From NCBI GenBank assembly GCA_001830475.1, contig MIAC01000268.1, positions 1,307 to 23,070 on the forward strand: a stretch of DNA of 21,764 nucleotides, read 5' to 3'. Made by a program: the position numbers and the translations under genes. Within the stretch, counting starts at the first letter, position 1. Every line of letters starts with the position of its first letter. Shown here piece by piece: positions 9,324-16,389 of this stretch. A model generated the notes under the pieces. The model was not told the origin of the DNA, ran no database searches, and saw nothing but the letters and a program-made list of their open reading frames with translations. This DNA is from Rhodospirillales bacterium RIFCSPLOWO2_12_FULL_67_15 (GTDB taxonomy: Bacteria > Pseudomonadota > Alphaproteobacteria > Rhodospirillales > 2-12-FULL-67-15).

Positions 9324-9810
9324 CGTATCCGGCTTCCTTGAGCCGCTTCTTGCCGGCGCCGAAGCCGGCGAGCTCGGCGATCCGCGCGCTTTCGGACGCG
9401 CCCGGGGCCAGCGTCAGCTCGATCCGCGAACGCGGAAGAAGGTGCCCGAGCCGCTCGGGCCATTCGATCAGACATACGCCGGAGGCGAAGGCGTCCTCAA
9501 GGCCAAGCTCGATCGTCTCGTCGGAGTTTTCGATGCGGTAGAGGTCGATGTGAAACACCGTCGGCGATTGTTCGACATCGCCCGGAAAATCGTATGCCTG
9601 CACCAAGGTGAAAGTCGGGCTCGGAACGTCGTCCACCTCCACCCCGGACAATGCGGCGCGCGCGGCGATGAAGGCGCGCGCGAACGTGGTCTTGCCCGCG
9701 CCGAGCGGCCCCTTGAGCCCGATCGCGTCGCCGGCGCGAGCATGGGCGGCGAGCCGGACGGCTAGGGCCCGCGTCGCCGCTTCGTCGGGAAGATCGAGCC
9801 GAACGCCCAC
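9313..9810 (-). CDS. tsaE: tRNA t6A biosynthesis ATPase TsaE
   Basis: About 165 residues. TsaE is the small ATPase that works with TsaB, TsaC and TsaD to form N6-threonylcarbamoyladenosine at position 37 of ANN-decoding tRNAs. Walker A is GPLGAGKTT (34-42). Other family blocks are PSPTFTLVQAYD, HIDLYRIEN and LIEWPERLG. Two GTG codons compete for the start, 9816 and 9810. The AAGAGG ribosome-binding sequence abuts 9816 but is well spaced from 9810, so I chose 9810. The gene ends with TAA and overlaps amgK by 11 nt. It is the first gene of the leftward unit; the inverted repeat at 9869-9904 lies in its upstream region. Confidence 0.94.
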   Translation of the reverse strand: MGVRLDLPDEAATRALAVRLAAHARAGDAIGLKGPLGAGKTTFARAFIAARAALSGVEVDDVPSPTFTLVQAYDFPGDVEQSPTVFHIDLYRIENSDETIELGLEDAFASGVCLIEWPERLGHLLPRSRIELTLAPGASESARIAELAGFGAGKKRLKEAGYDDR

Positions 9811-9868
9811 GCGCACCTCTTGACTTTCGCCGGGTCCCGGGTCCTCGCGCGGGGTTGCGCCCGGCCGT

Positions 9869-9904
9869 CCCCGCCGTCATCTTATCGTTATTGGCACGGC
9901 GGGG
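9869..9904. promoter_or_regulatory. Inverted repeat in divergent intergenic region
   Basis: The gap between tsaE (-) and the reductase gene (+) contains a perfect 9-bp inverted repeat: CCCCGCCGT (9869-9877) and ACGGCGGGG (9896-9904). Between the arms is an unusually AT-rich stretch for this DNA, CATCTTATCGTTATTGGC. The octamer GGCCGTCC also occurs twice, at 9863-9870 and 9903-9910. Its place between divergent genes suits an operator or promoter-linked structure. No convincing -35/-10 pair was found on either strand. Confidence 0.45.
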
Positions 9905-9980
9905 CCGTCCTCGTCAGCCCCCTTTCCCCCGCCCGCCGCAGGGCCTAAATCCCCGGGCCGAAAGCCAAAGCGCCGTTTCC

Positions 9981-11036
9981 ATGGCCAATCCCCGCGCCGA
10001 CAACGAATCGCCTCCCCGGACCGACGCCGCCGCCAAATCCGATATCGCCATCGTCGGCGCGGGGCCGGTGGGTCTTTTCTGCGTGTTCGAATGCGGAATG
10101 CTGGATTTGCGTTGCTTCGTGCTCGATGCCCTCGAAGCCCCCGGCGGCCAGTGCATCGCGCTCTACCCGGAAAAACCGATCTACGACATCCCCGGATATC
10201 CCGAAATCTCGGCCGGGGAGCTGGTCGACAGGCTTCTCGCCCAGGCGCGGCCGTTCCATCCCATCCTTCATCTCGGCCAGCCGGTGACGTCGCTCGCCAA
10301 GACGGCGGCCGGTTTCCGCCTCGCCACCGCCAAGGGCGTCACGGTCGATGCCGGGGCCGTCATCATCGCGGCCGGTGTCGGCGCCTTCGGTCCCAACCGA
10401 CCGCCGCTCAAGAACCTTGCCCAGTTCGAGGCGAGCGGCGCGGTGCAGTACCTGGTCAAGCGGCGCGACGATTTCGCCGGCAAACGGGTGGTCATCGCCG
10501 GCGGCGGCGATTCGGCGGTGGACTGGGCGCTTTCGCTCGGTACCATCGCCGGGAGCCTCGCCGTCGTCCATCGGCGCGACAAGTTCCGCGCCGCGCCGGA
10601 AAGCGAGCGGCGCTTGCGCGCGCTCGCCGCCGAAGGCAAGGTCGAGCTGATCGTATCCTATCAACTCGACACGCTCGAGGGCTCGGGTGGAAAGCTCGAA
10701 GCCGTGATCGTCAAGGACCTCAACGGCAAGGCGCGGCGGCTTCCCGCCGACGTGCTGTTGCCGTTCTACGGGCTCGCCCAGGACTTGGGTCCGATCGCCG
10801 GCTTCGGGTTGAACGTGGAGCGCAACCTGATCGCCGTCGACCCCGCGACCTGCGCCACCAGCGCGAAGGGCGTGTTCGCCGTCGGCGACATCGTCACCTA
10901 TCCCGGCAAGCTGAAGCTGATCGTTTCGGGCTTCGCCGAGGCCGCCCTCGCCGCGCACGCCGCGCGCGCCTATCTGAGGCCCGGCGAAGTGTTTCATTTC
11001 GAATATTCCACCACCCGCGGGGTGCCGAAGCCATGA
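9981..11036 (+). CDS. Thioredoxin reductase-like ferredoxin--NADP(+) reductase
   Basis: A 351-residue flavoprotein with a thioredoxin-reductase-like fold. The FAD-binding GAGPVG motif is at 26-31 and the NADPH-binding GGGDSA motif at 174-179. The late FAD motif VFAVGDIVTYPGKLKLI follows. The redox-active CxxC of true thioredoxin reductase is missing. The segment GGQCIALYPEKPIYDIPGYP matches the YumC/FNR2 group, which moves electrons between NADPH and ferredoxin or flavodoxin in the cytoplasm. The ATG at 9981 lacks a clear ribosome-binding site; the open frame extends upstream to 9855, but without FNR-like sequence. The stop overlaps the cytochrome c start as ATGA. Confidence 0.92.
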   Translation: MANPRADNESPPRTDAAAKSDIAIVGAGPVGLFCVFECGMLDLRCFVLDALEAPGGQCIALYPEKPIYDIPGYPEISAGELVDRLLAQARPFHPILHLGQPVTSLAKTAAGFRLATAKGVTVDAGAVIIAAGVGAFGPNRPPLKNLAQFEASGAVQYLVKRRDDFAGKRVVIAGGGDSAVDWALSLGTIAGSLAVVHRRDKFRAAPESERRLRALAAEGKVELIVSYQLDTLEGSGGKLEAVIVKDLNGKARRLPADVLLPFYGLAQDLGPIAGFGLNVERNLIAVDPATCATSAKGVFAVGDIVTYPGKLKLIVSGFAEAALAAHAARAYLRPGEVFHFEYSTTRGVPKP

Positions 11037-11725
11037 CATTCCGGGCGGCGGCGACGGCGGCGCTCGTTCTTGCCGTCGCGACGGGGACCACGAGCGACGC
11101 CGCCGAGGATCGCTCCCGTCTTCCATTGCCGGTGCGTCCTTGCGCCGTCTGCCACGGCAACGAGGGTATCTCCGAGTTGCCCGGGATTCCCAATCTCGCC
11201 GGGCAAAAGGCCGGCTACCTCGTCAAGCAGGTGACGAAAATGCACTTGAGCGCGCGCGTTTTGCTCGGCCTCGGCGTCGGCCGGGTGGAAGGCCCGCGCA
11301 CCTCTCACGAATCGCTCTGGACCGAGCACCGCGAAAACCGGACCATGGCCCGGCAGTCGGCCACGCTCGACGACGCGGATATCCAGGCGATCGCCGGCTT
11401 CTTCGCTGCCCAGCCGCGCGCCTGTCCCCCGCCGGGTATCGAACGCGGCACGAGGTTCATTCTCGTTGGGCGCTGCGCCGTCTGCCACGGCGAAGACGGG
11501 ATCGGCGCAACCCCCCACATTCCCAACCTCGCCGGGCAGCACCGCCTCTATCTCGCCGACCAGATCCAAAAGATGCGTTCGGCCGAGCGGGGCGAAGTGT
11601 TCATCGACGCGGACATCGCGCGGGCGACCGGCATCATGGGCCCTCAATCCGTGCTGGTGCCCGAAGACCAGATCAACGCGCTCGCGCTTTGGTTCGCGGG
11701 CGCACCATGCGCGGAGAAGAAATAA
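11033..11725 (+). CDS. Di-heme cytochrome c, c4/c553-like
   Basis: A 230-residue exported cytochrome. Residues 1 to about 24 form a signal peptide (hydrophobic AALVLAVA core, then AA before ED). Two CAVCH heme-binding motifs lie at 37-41 and 148-152. The two halves repeat each other: each CAVCH is followed by an IPNLAGQ block and a Y-L-x-x-Q-x-x-K-M segment, as in c4-type cytochromes. Methionines at 105 (RTMARQ) and in the second half (IMGPQS) could be axial ligands. It would shuttle electrons in the periplasm, for example to a terminal oxidase. The start overlaps the reductase stop by 4 nt (ATGA), so the two are translated together although their products act in different compartments. Confidence 0.88.
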   Translation: MTFRAAATAALVLAVATGTTSDAAEDRSRLPLPVRPCAVCHGNEGISELPGIPNLAGQKAGYLVKQVTKMHLSARVLLGLGVGRVEGPRTSHESLWTEHRENRTMARQSATLDDADIQAIAGFFAAQPRACPPPGIERGTRFILVGRCAVCHGEDGIGATPHIPNLAGQHRLYLADQIQKMRSAERGEVFIDADIARATGIMGPQSVLVPEDQINALALWFAGAPCAEKK

Positions 11726-11751
11726 TTGAGGATCTGGTTTCGATAACGCCC

Positions 11752-12939
11752 CTACCGGCGATCGCGCGCGATCCATAGTCCGAGGAGCGCGAGCAAAGCG
11801 AACGCCGCTCCGGCGAGAAACGCCGCCGGCGCCCCGAAAAATTGCCAAAGCCCGCCCGCGAGCGCGCTCGCCGCGAAAGTCAGAATCCCGCTCACCAAAT
11901 GAAAAACCCCGAACGCGCTGCCGCGGAGATGCGCGGGCGCCATGTCCGCCACCATCGCCGCGAACAGCCCCTGCGTCAGCCCCATGTGCAGGCCCCACAG
12001 CACCGCGCCGAACAGCGCCGCCGGGATCCCCGCGCCGAAGGCGAAGACGAGATCTGAAACGATCAACAGCGCGATTCCGAATGCGAGCAAGCGCCCGCGC
12101 CCGAGGCGGTCGGAGAGCGCGCCGGCCGGATAGGCCGAGGCCGCGTAGGCCGCCGCCATGGCCGCCATCACCAGCGGCGCGAAGGAAGGGCCGAAGCCCA
12201 TATCCTGGCCGCGGAGCACGAGGAACGCCTCGCCGAAGCGGGCGAGCGTCAGGATCGCCGCCACCGCCGTCACTTTCCAGAACGCCCCGCCGAGCGCGGC
12301 CGGATACAGCGCGGCGCGGAGCGACAGCGGCGGCGACCCCGCGGTCGCGACGTGGCGCGCGGGCTCGCGCACGCCGAGCGCCAGCACCGCGACCGCCGCG
12401 ACCGCCGGGACGACGGCGACCCAGAACACCGCGCGCACGTCGCCCGCGAACAGGACCATCAGCCCGACGGCGGCGAGCGGGGCGATCAGCGCGCCCACCG
12501 TATCGAGCGACTGGCGGAGCCCGAACGCCGCGCCGCGCTGCGCGGGCGCGGTCAGATCGGCGACCAGCGCGTCGCGCGGGGCGCCGCGAATGCCCTTGCC
12601 CAGCCGATCGGCCAAGCGCGCGGCAAAAACCCAGCCAAGCGTCGGCGCGAGCGCGAACATGGGCTTGGTCAGCGCGGCAATGCCGTAGCCTGCGAGCGCG
12701 AGCGGCTTGCGTCGCTGGGTCCGGTCGCTGAACCAGCCCGAGAATACCTTGACGATGGAGGCCGCGCCTTCCGCCACCCCCTCGATCAGGCCGAGCGCCA
12801 GCGCGCCCGCGCCGAGCGTGCCGACCATGAAAATCGGGAGCAGGCTGTGGATGACCTCGGAGGATAGGTCCATGAACAGGCTGACGAAGCCGAGCGCCCA
12901 CACCCCCGCAGGAAGGCGCGCCACGCCCGCGCCGTTCAT
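11752..12939 (-). CDS. MFS transporter
   Basis: A 395-residue, very hydrophobic protein consistent with 12 membrane segments. The cytoplasmic loop between helices 2 and 3 carries the MFS motif-A-like GWFSDRTQRRKPL (68-80). The loop DRLGKGIRGAPRDALVAD (111-128) is characteristic of one MFS branch that is usually annotated as a drug or multidrug efflux-type transporter of unknown substrate. In the second half SDRLGRGRLL repeats the motif-A pattern. The ATG at 12939 overlaps the exoD-like stop as ATGA. It is convergent with the cytochrome c gene, 26 nt away, with no hairpin terminator visible between them. Substrate cannot be assigned from sequence. Confidence 0.88.
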   Translation of the reverse strand: MNGAGVARLPAGVWALGFVSLFMDLSSEVIHSLLPIFMVGTLGAGALALGLIEGVAEGAASIVKVFSGWFSDRTQRRKPLALAGYGIAALTKPMFALAPTLGWVFAARLADRLGKGIRGAPRDALVADLTAPAQRGAAFGLRQSLDTVGALIAPLAAVGLMVLFAGDVRAVFWVAVVPAVAAVAVLALGVREPARHVATAGSPPLSLRAALYPAALGGAFWKVTAVAAILTLARFGEAFLVLRGQDMGFGPSFAPLVMAAMAAAYAASAYPAGALSDRLGRGRLLAFGIALLIVSDLVFAFGAGIPAALFGAVLWGLHMGLTQGLFAAMVADMAPAHLRGSAFGVFHLVSGILTFAASALAGGLWQFFGAPAAFLAGAAFALLALLGLWIARDRR

Positions 12940-13589
12940 GCGCCGATTTTTCCCAACATGAACATCCCGGCGGCGATCAGCGCGCCGTAAATGACGACGA
13001 CGATGACGACGGCGGCGAGCGCGGCGATCCAGCCAAGGATCGCGAACACTCCGTCCCGTTCGACGAGCGCCACCGCGAACAGCGTGACGGCGAAGGCGGG
13101 CGGCTGGTTAGCGCCGGGGATCGGCAACGCGAGCATTATCGCCATGATTACGCAAACGGCGCCAAGCGCACGCTCGGCAGCGATTCCCGTGAGCGCGGGC
13201 AGGCGCGGATGCACCGCGCGTTCGATCTTGGCGAGCCAGGGATCGGCCCGTTCGACGGCCCGCGCCAAGGCCTCGCGCCGGACCGTGCGCTTTGCCAGCG
13301 CGGCGGGCAGCAGCGGCCGGGGATAGCCGAGCATGAGTTGCGCGCAGACCACCACCAGCGGCAGTCCGAACACCGACGAAATGCCGGGGATCGCCGACAG
13401 CGGAGTCGCCATCGGCAGCGCCAGCACCAGCATCAGCGCGCCGAACGCACGCTCGCCGAAGAAGGCGAGGATGTCGCCGAGCACGATCGAGTCTTCGCGG
13501 TGCCGCGCCAGTAGTTCGGCGAGCATTTCCCGAACCGAGCGACGGCCGTCGAAAGGAAGCCCAGAATCAGGCGGCGAGGAGGACATCAT
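12936..13589 (-). CDS. ExoD-family membrane protein
   Basis: About 217 residues, matching the ExoD family (exopolysaccharide synthesis, ExoD). Features are the N-terminal ILAFFGERAFGALMLVLALP block, the PGISSVFGLPLVVVCAQLMLG segment, and a middle basic stretch followed by hydrophobic C-terminal helices. ExoD of Sinorhizobium affects exopolysaccharide production and alkaline tolerance; its biochemical role is not known. Two adjacent ATGs (13589, 13586) lie inside the GST 3' end, giving a roughly 20-nt overlap. Neither has a clear ribosome-binding site, so translation may depend on the upstream gene. A later ATG at 13526 is possible. The stop overlaps the MFS start. Confidence 0.85.
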   Translation of the reverse strand: MMSSSPPDSGLPFDGRRSVREMLAELLARHREDSIVLGDILAFFGERAFGALMLVLALPMATPLSAIPGISSVFGLPLVVVCAQLMLGYPRPLLPAALAKRTVRREALARAVERADPWLAKIERAVHPRLPALTGIAAERALGAVCVIMAIMLALPIPGANQPPAFAVTLFAVALVERDGVFAILGWIAALAAVVIVVVIYGALIAAGMFMLGKIGA

Positions 13590-14241
13590 AGCGGGGGATG
13601 CGCGGCTCGTTCTTAGCGGCCGCCACCCACTCCTGGACCGCGGGCCAAGCCCAGATCGCATCGCAATACGCCTGGGCGCTTTCGGGCAGCGGCACCCGGT
13701 AGGTGCGGAAGCGGCCGACGACCGGAGCGAACATGGCATCGGCGATGGAGAACTCGCCGAACAGGAACGGCCCGCCCTGGCCGAAGCGACGGCGGCAATC
13801 GTCCCACAGCGCGACGATCCGCTCGATGTCGGCCCAAATCTCGGCCGGCAAATTGGACTTGTCGCGCGGCCGGGTCGCGCGGCCGTGGATGTTCATGGAA
13901 AGGGTCGAGCGCAGGGGACCGAAACCGGCGTGCATCTCGGTTGCGACCGCGCGGGCGTGCGCGCGTTGGGCGCGGTCCTCGGGCCAGAGTTTCGCTTCGG
14001 GAAACAGCTCGGCCAGGTACTCGGAGATGGCAAGCGATTCCCACACCTTGACCGCGCCGTGTTCGAGCACCGGAACTCTCCCGCTCGGCGAATGCGCCCC
14101 GATCAGGGCGGCCTTGTTGGGGTCGTCCAGGTGAATCAGGATTTCCTCGAAAGGCGCGCCGGTCCGCTTGAGCGCGAGCCACGGCCGCCACGACCAGGAC
14201 GAATAGTTCTTGCTGCCGATGACGAGGACAAACTCTGCCAT
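13567..14241 (-). CDS. Glutathione S-transferase family protein
   Basis: A 224-residue GST. The N-terminal thioredoxin-like domain begins FVLVIGSKNYSSWSWRPW, with the Ser/Tyr/Trp region that holds the glutathione-activating residue. SGRVPVLEHG is the cis-Pro glutathione-binding loop, and WESLAISEYLAELFP contains the Glu-Ser pair that contacts glutathione. The C-terminal helical domain has FGEFSIADAMFAPVV with the conserved N-capping Asp. It is a cytosolic enzyme and the substrate is unknown. The ATG at 14241 fits the domain start; the open frame continues upstream to 14319 without recognisable sequence. It heads a three-gene overlapping leftward unit with the ExoD-like and MFS genes. Confidence 0.9.
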   Translation of the reverse strand: MAEFVLVIGSKNYSSWSWRPWLALKRTGAPFEEILIHLDDPNKAALIGAHSPSGRVPVLEHGAVKVWESLAISEYLAELFPEAKLWPEDRAQRAHARAVATEMHAGFGPLRSTLSMNIHGRATRPRDKSNLPAEIWADIERIVALWDDCRRRFGQGGPFLFGEFSIADAMFAPVVGRFRTYRVPLPESAQAYCDAIWAWPAVQEWVAAAKNEPRIPRYDVLLAA

Positions 14242-14476
14242 GTGCACGCTTTCCCGCTCCGCGAGCTTTGAATGCCCCGCCGGCGGCCTGAATTCGGACG
14301 TGGCCCAAGACGATAGCACCGAAACGGGCGGATGCTACCACGGCCGGGATATTCCTTACTATCCGCTCATCATTGACAGAGCCGCAATCGCTCGCCACTT
14401 CCACGCCCCACCGACGAAGATATAGAGTATCGTCTTACAAAATATCGTTCTGGATCTTTAGCCGCCGCGCTCGCCC
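14242..14476. promoter_or_regulatory. Divergent intergenic region, GST / aminopeptidase
   Basis: This 235-nt gap must hold the start signals of two divergent units. A perfect -35 hexamer TTGACA lies at 14373-14378 (+), but the -10 at the expected distance is poor (CACTTC). The stretch 14411-14456 is AT-rich compared with its surroundings and carries TATCGT twice, 15 bp apart (14428-14433, 14443-14448). The reverse complement ACGATA occurs at 14310-14315. These could be operator half-sites. No gene was found in the gap. Confidence 0.35.
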
Positions 14477-15915
14477 TTGCCCCGCAATTCTCCCCTCTCG
14501 CCCGTTCCCATCCGCCTCGCCGCCCGGGCCCGCGGCGCGGTGCCCATCGCCGAGATCGACCCGAAGACGCTCGCGGATTGGCTGAAAACGGCGCCGGCGC
14601 GCCTGAAGCGCTGGATTCGCGCCATGAATTTCGCAGCCGAAGCCGGCGCGGTGCTGGCGCTGCCAGGACCCGACGGGCGGATCGTGCGCGTGCTCTTCGC
14701 CCAAGCGAATGAATCGAGCCCGTGGGACTATGCCCAGCTCCCGGCCAAGCTCCCGCCCGGAACCTACCGCCTGGAAAACGAGCCCGAGAATAGCGACGCC
14801 GATGCCGCCGCGCTCGGCTGGGCGCTCGCGGCTTACCACTTCGCACGCTACCGCGGCGAAAAGAGGAAACCGGGTGCCGCCGTTCTCGTTTGGCCCAAGG
14901 CCGCCGATCGCGCGGCCGTGACGCGGACGGTGGAAGCGACGTTTCTGGTCCGCGATCTCATCAACGCGCCGGCCAACGACCTGGGCCCTCGGGAGCTCGC
15001 CCAGGCCGCGCGCGCGCTCGCCTGTCGTCACGGAGCGCGCATGACCGAGATCGTCGGCGAGGCTCTTTTGAAAAAGGGCTATCTGGCGGTTCACATGGTC
15101 GGACGCGCCGCCGCGCCGGCGCGCGCGCCGCGACTGATCGATCTCGTCTGGGGTCGCGCCAAAGCGCCCTGCGTGACGCTGGTCGGCAAGGGAGTCTGCT
15201 TCGATTCCGGCGGGCTCGATCTCAAATCTTCGCCCAACATGAAGCTGATGAAGAAGGACATGGCGGGCGCCGCGCACGCGCTCGGACTCGCCCACATGGT
15301 GATGGCGGCGAAACTCGATGTCCGTCTGAGGGTCCTGATTCCGGCGGTCGAAAACAGCGTTTCGAGCGAAGCGATGCGGCCGCTCGACGTCGTGCGGACG
15401 CGCAAGGGCTTGACCGTCGAAATCGGCAATACCGACGCCGAGGGGCGCGTGATTCTCGCCGATGCGCTCGCCGAGGCGGCGCGCGGGCGCCCCGCGCTGA
15501 TCGTGGATTTCGCGACGTTGACCGGCGCGTCGCGCTCGGGACGGAATTGCCGGCGCTCTTCTGCAACGACGAGGCCGTGGCCGAAGCGCTGCTGGCGGCG
15601 GGCAAGACCGCCTCGGATCCGCTCTGGCGGCTTCCGCTCTGGGCGCCTTACGGCAAGCAGATCGAGGGCAAGACCGCCGATCTCACCAATGCCCCCGAGG
15701 GCAGTTACGCGGGCGCGATCACGGCGGCGCTGTTCCTGGAACGCTTCGTCGAACCTTCGATTCCCTGGATCCACCTCGACCTGATGGCCTGGAACACGTC
15801 TTCCCGCCCCGGCCGGCCTGAAGGGGGCGAGGCGATGGGATTGCGCGCCGTCTTCGCGTTGCTCGAGGATCGTTACGCCCTCGGATCGCGGGCGAAAAAA
15901 AAGCGAAAGAAATAG
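14477..15915 (+). pseudogene. Leucyl aminopeptidase family (M17), frameshifted
   Basis: A cytosol aminopeptidase-type gene split by a frameshift. The first frame (start 14477) holds all M17 metal sites: GKGVCFDSGG (K238, D243), KKDMAGAAHA, and NTDAEGR (D320, E322, R324). After DFATLTGA near 15527 the protein match moves to the -1 frame, which continues VALGTELPALF through to a lysine-rich end and TAG at 15913-15915. The first frame alone runs on to 15784 as an unrelated arginine-rich tail. Compared with the usual LTGAARVALG, about seven bases of a GC repeat seem missing. The rest is intact, so this is either a very recent mutation or an assembly error. The TTG at 14477 is the first start after an in-frame TAG (14459-14461); a GTG at 14540 is an alternative. 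Confidence 0.85.
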
Positions 15916-15948
15916 AATCTGGTCTGGACCTGCTCCGGAAATTCTATT
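15911..15948. repeat. Inverted repeat upstream of marR-type gene
   Basis: AATAGAAT (15911-15918) and ATTCTATT (15941-15948) are perfect 8-bp inverted arms separated by 22 bases. A third partial copy, ATAGAAA, occurs at 15969-15975. The left arm covers the aminopeptidase stop codon and the right arm overlaps the putative -35 of the MarR gene. MarR proteins usually bind palindromes in their own promoters, so this is a candidate operator. The long spacer is a weakness. Confidence 0.4.
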
Positions 15949-15975
15949 GCGAACTCAGATGTTTCCCGATAGAAA
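15947..15975 (+). promoter_or_regulatory. Putative promoter of MarR-family gene
   Basis: TTGCGA (15947-15952) and TAGAAA (15970-15975) are separated by 17 bases, each matching the sigma70 consensus at 4/6. The region is AT-rich for this genome. The predicted leader is about 55 nt. Inverted repeat arms overlap the -35. Confidence 0.35.
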
Positions 15976-16034
15976 GTTTTGAGTGCGGAACGATTTCGCG
16001 GGCCCCCGCGAGACTTTGGCAGACAGGGGATTGG

Positions 16035-16382
16035 ATGCCGGTCCAACTCGACGAACTCCAGGCGCTCGACATCTGGCGGCGCGCGCTCAGCGCCAGCGTC
16101 CGTCTGGCGGCGCCGGATCTGTCGGCCCGCCAGATGTCCATCCTCCTTACCGTCTACCTCACCACCCCTCCGCACACGGTGCGCGGGCTTGCCAAGACCC
16201 TCGATATCTCCAAGCCCGCGGTCACGCGGGCCATCGACCGCCTGACCGAGACCGAGTTCGTCCGGCGCAAGGTGGACGAGCAGGATCGCCGCAGCGTGCT
16301 GGTGCAGCGCACGGTGCGCGGGTCCGTCTTCCTGCGCGAGTTCGCCGAGTTGATCGTCGGCGCCGGCCGGGAAATTTCCTAA
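16035..16382 (+). CDS. MarR-family transcriptional regulator, short
   Basis: A 115-residue winged helix-turn-helix protein. The recognition region is VRGLAKTLDISKPAVTRAIDRL (about 49-70), followed by the wing KVDEQDRRSVLV with the conserved D-R-R of MarR proteins. It is shorter than the usual 140-150 residues: the N- and C-terminal dimerisation helices are abbreviated, so dimerisation may differ. The ATG at 16035 has AGGGGA four bases upstream. Targets are unknown. It lies downstream of the aminopeptidase and is convergent with the NDUFA9-like gene, with only seven bases between the two stops. Confidence 0.85.
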   Translation: MPVQLDELQALDIWRRALSASVRLAAPDLSARQMSILLTVYLTTPPHTVRGLAKTLDISKPAVTRAIDRLTETEFVRRKVDEQDRRSVLVQRTVRGSVFLREFAELIVGAGREIS

Positions 16383-16389
16383 ACGCCGG

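Noticed and set aside
11746..11757. CGCCCCTACCGG shared with the hairpin at 639-656 (reverse strand), a possible dispersed repeat
   Set aside because: Chance 12-base matches are expected many times in a GC-rich window of this size, and the flanks do not match.
9945..12901. Long - strand frames opposite the reductase and cytochrome genes (to 11126) and running into the MFS gene (10994-12901)
   Set aside because: They run antisense to, or out of frame with, genes that have strong motifs (FAD/NADP motifs, two CAVCH sites, MFS loops). The composition is typical of shadows.
14373..14402. Perfect TTGACA as an aminopeptidase promoter
   Set aside because: No acceptable -10 lies 15-19 bases downstream, so it is not called as a promoter on its own.
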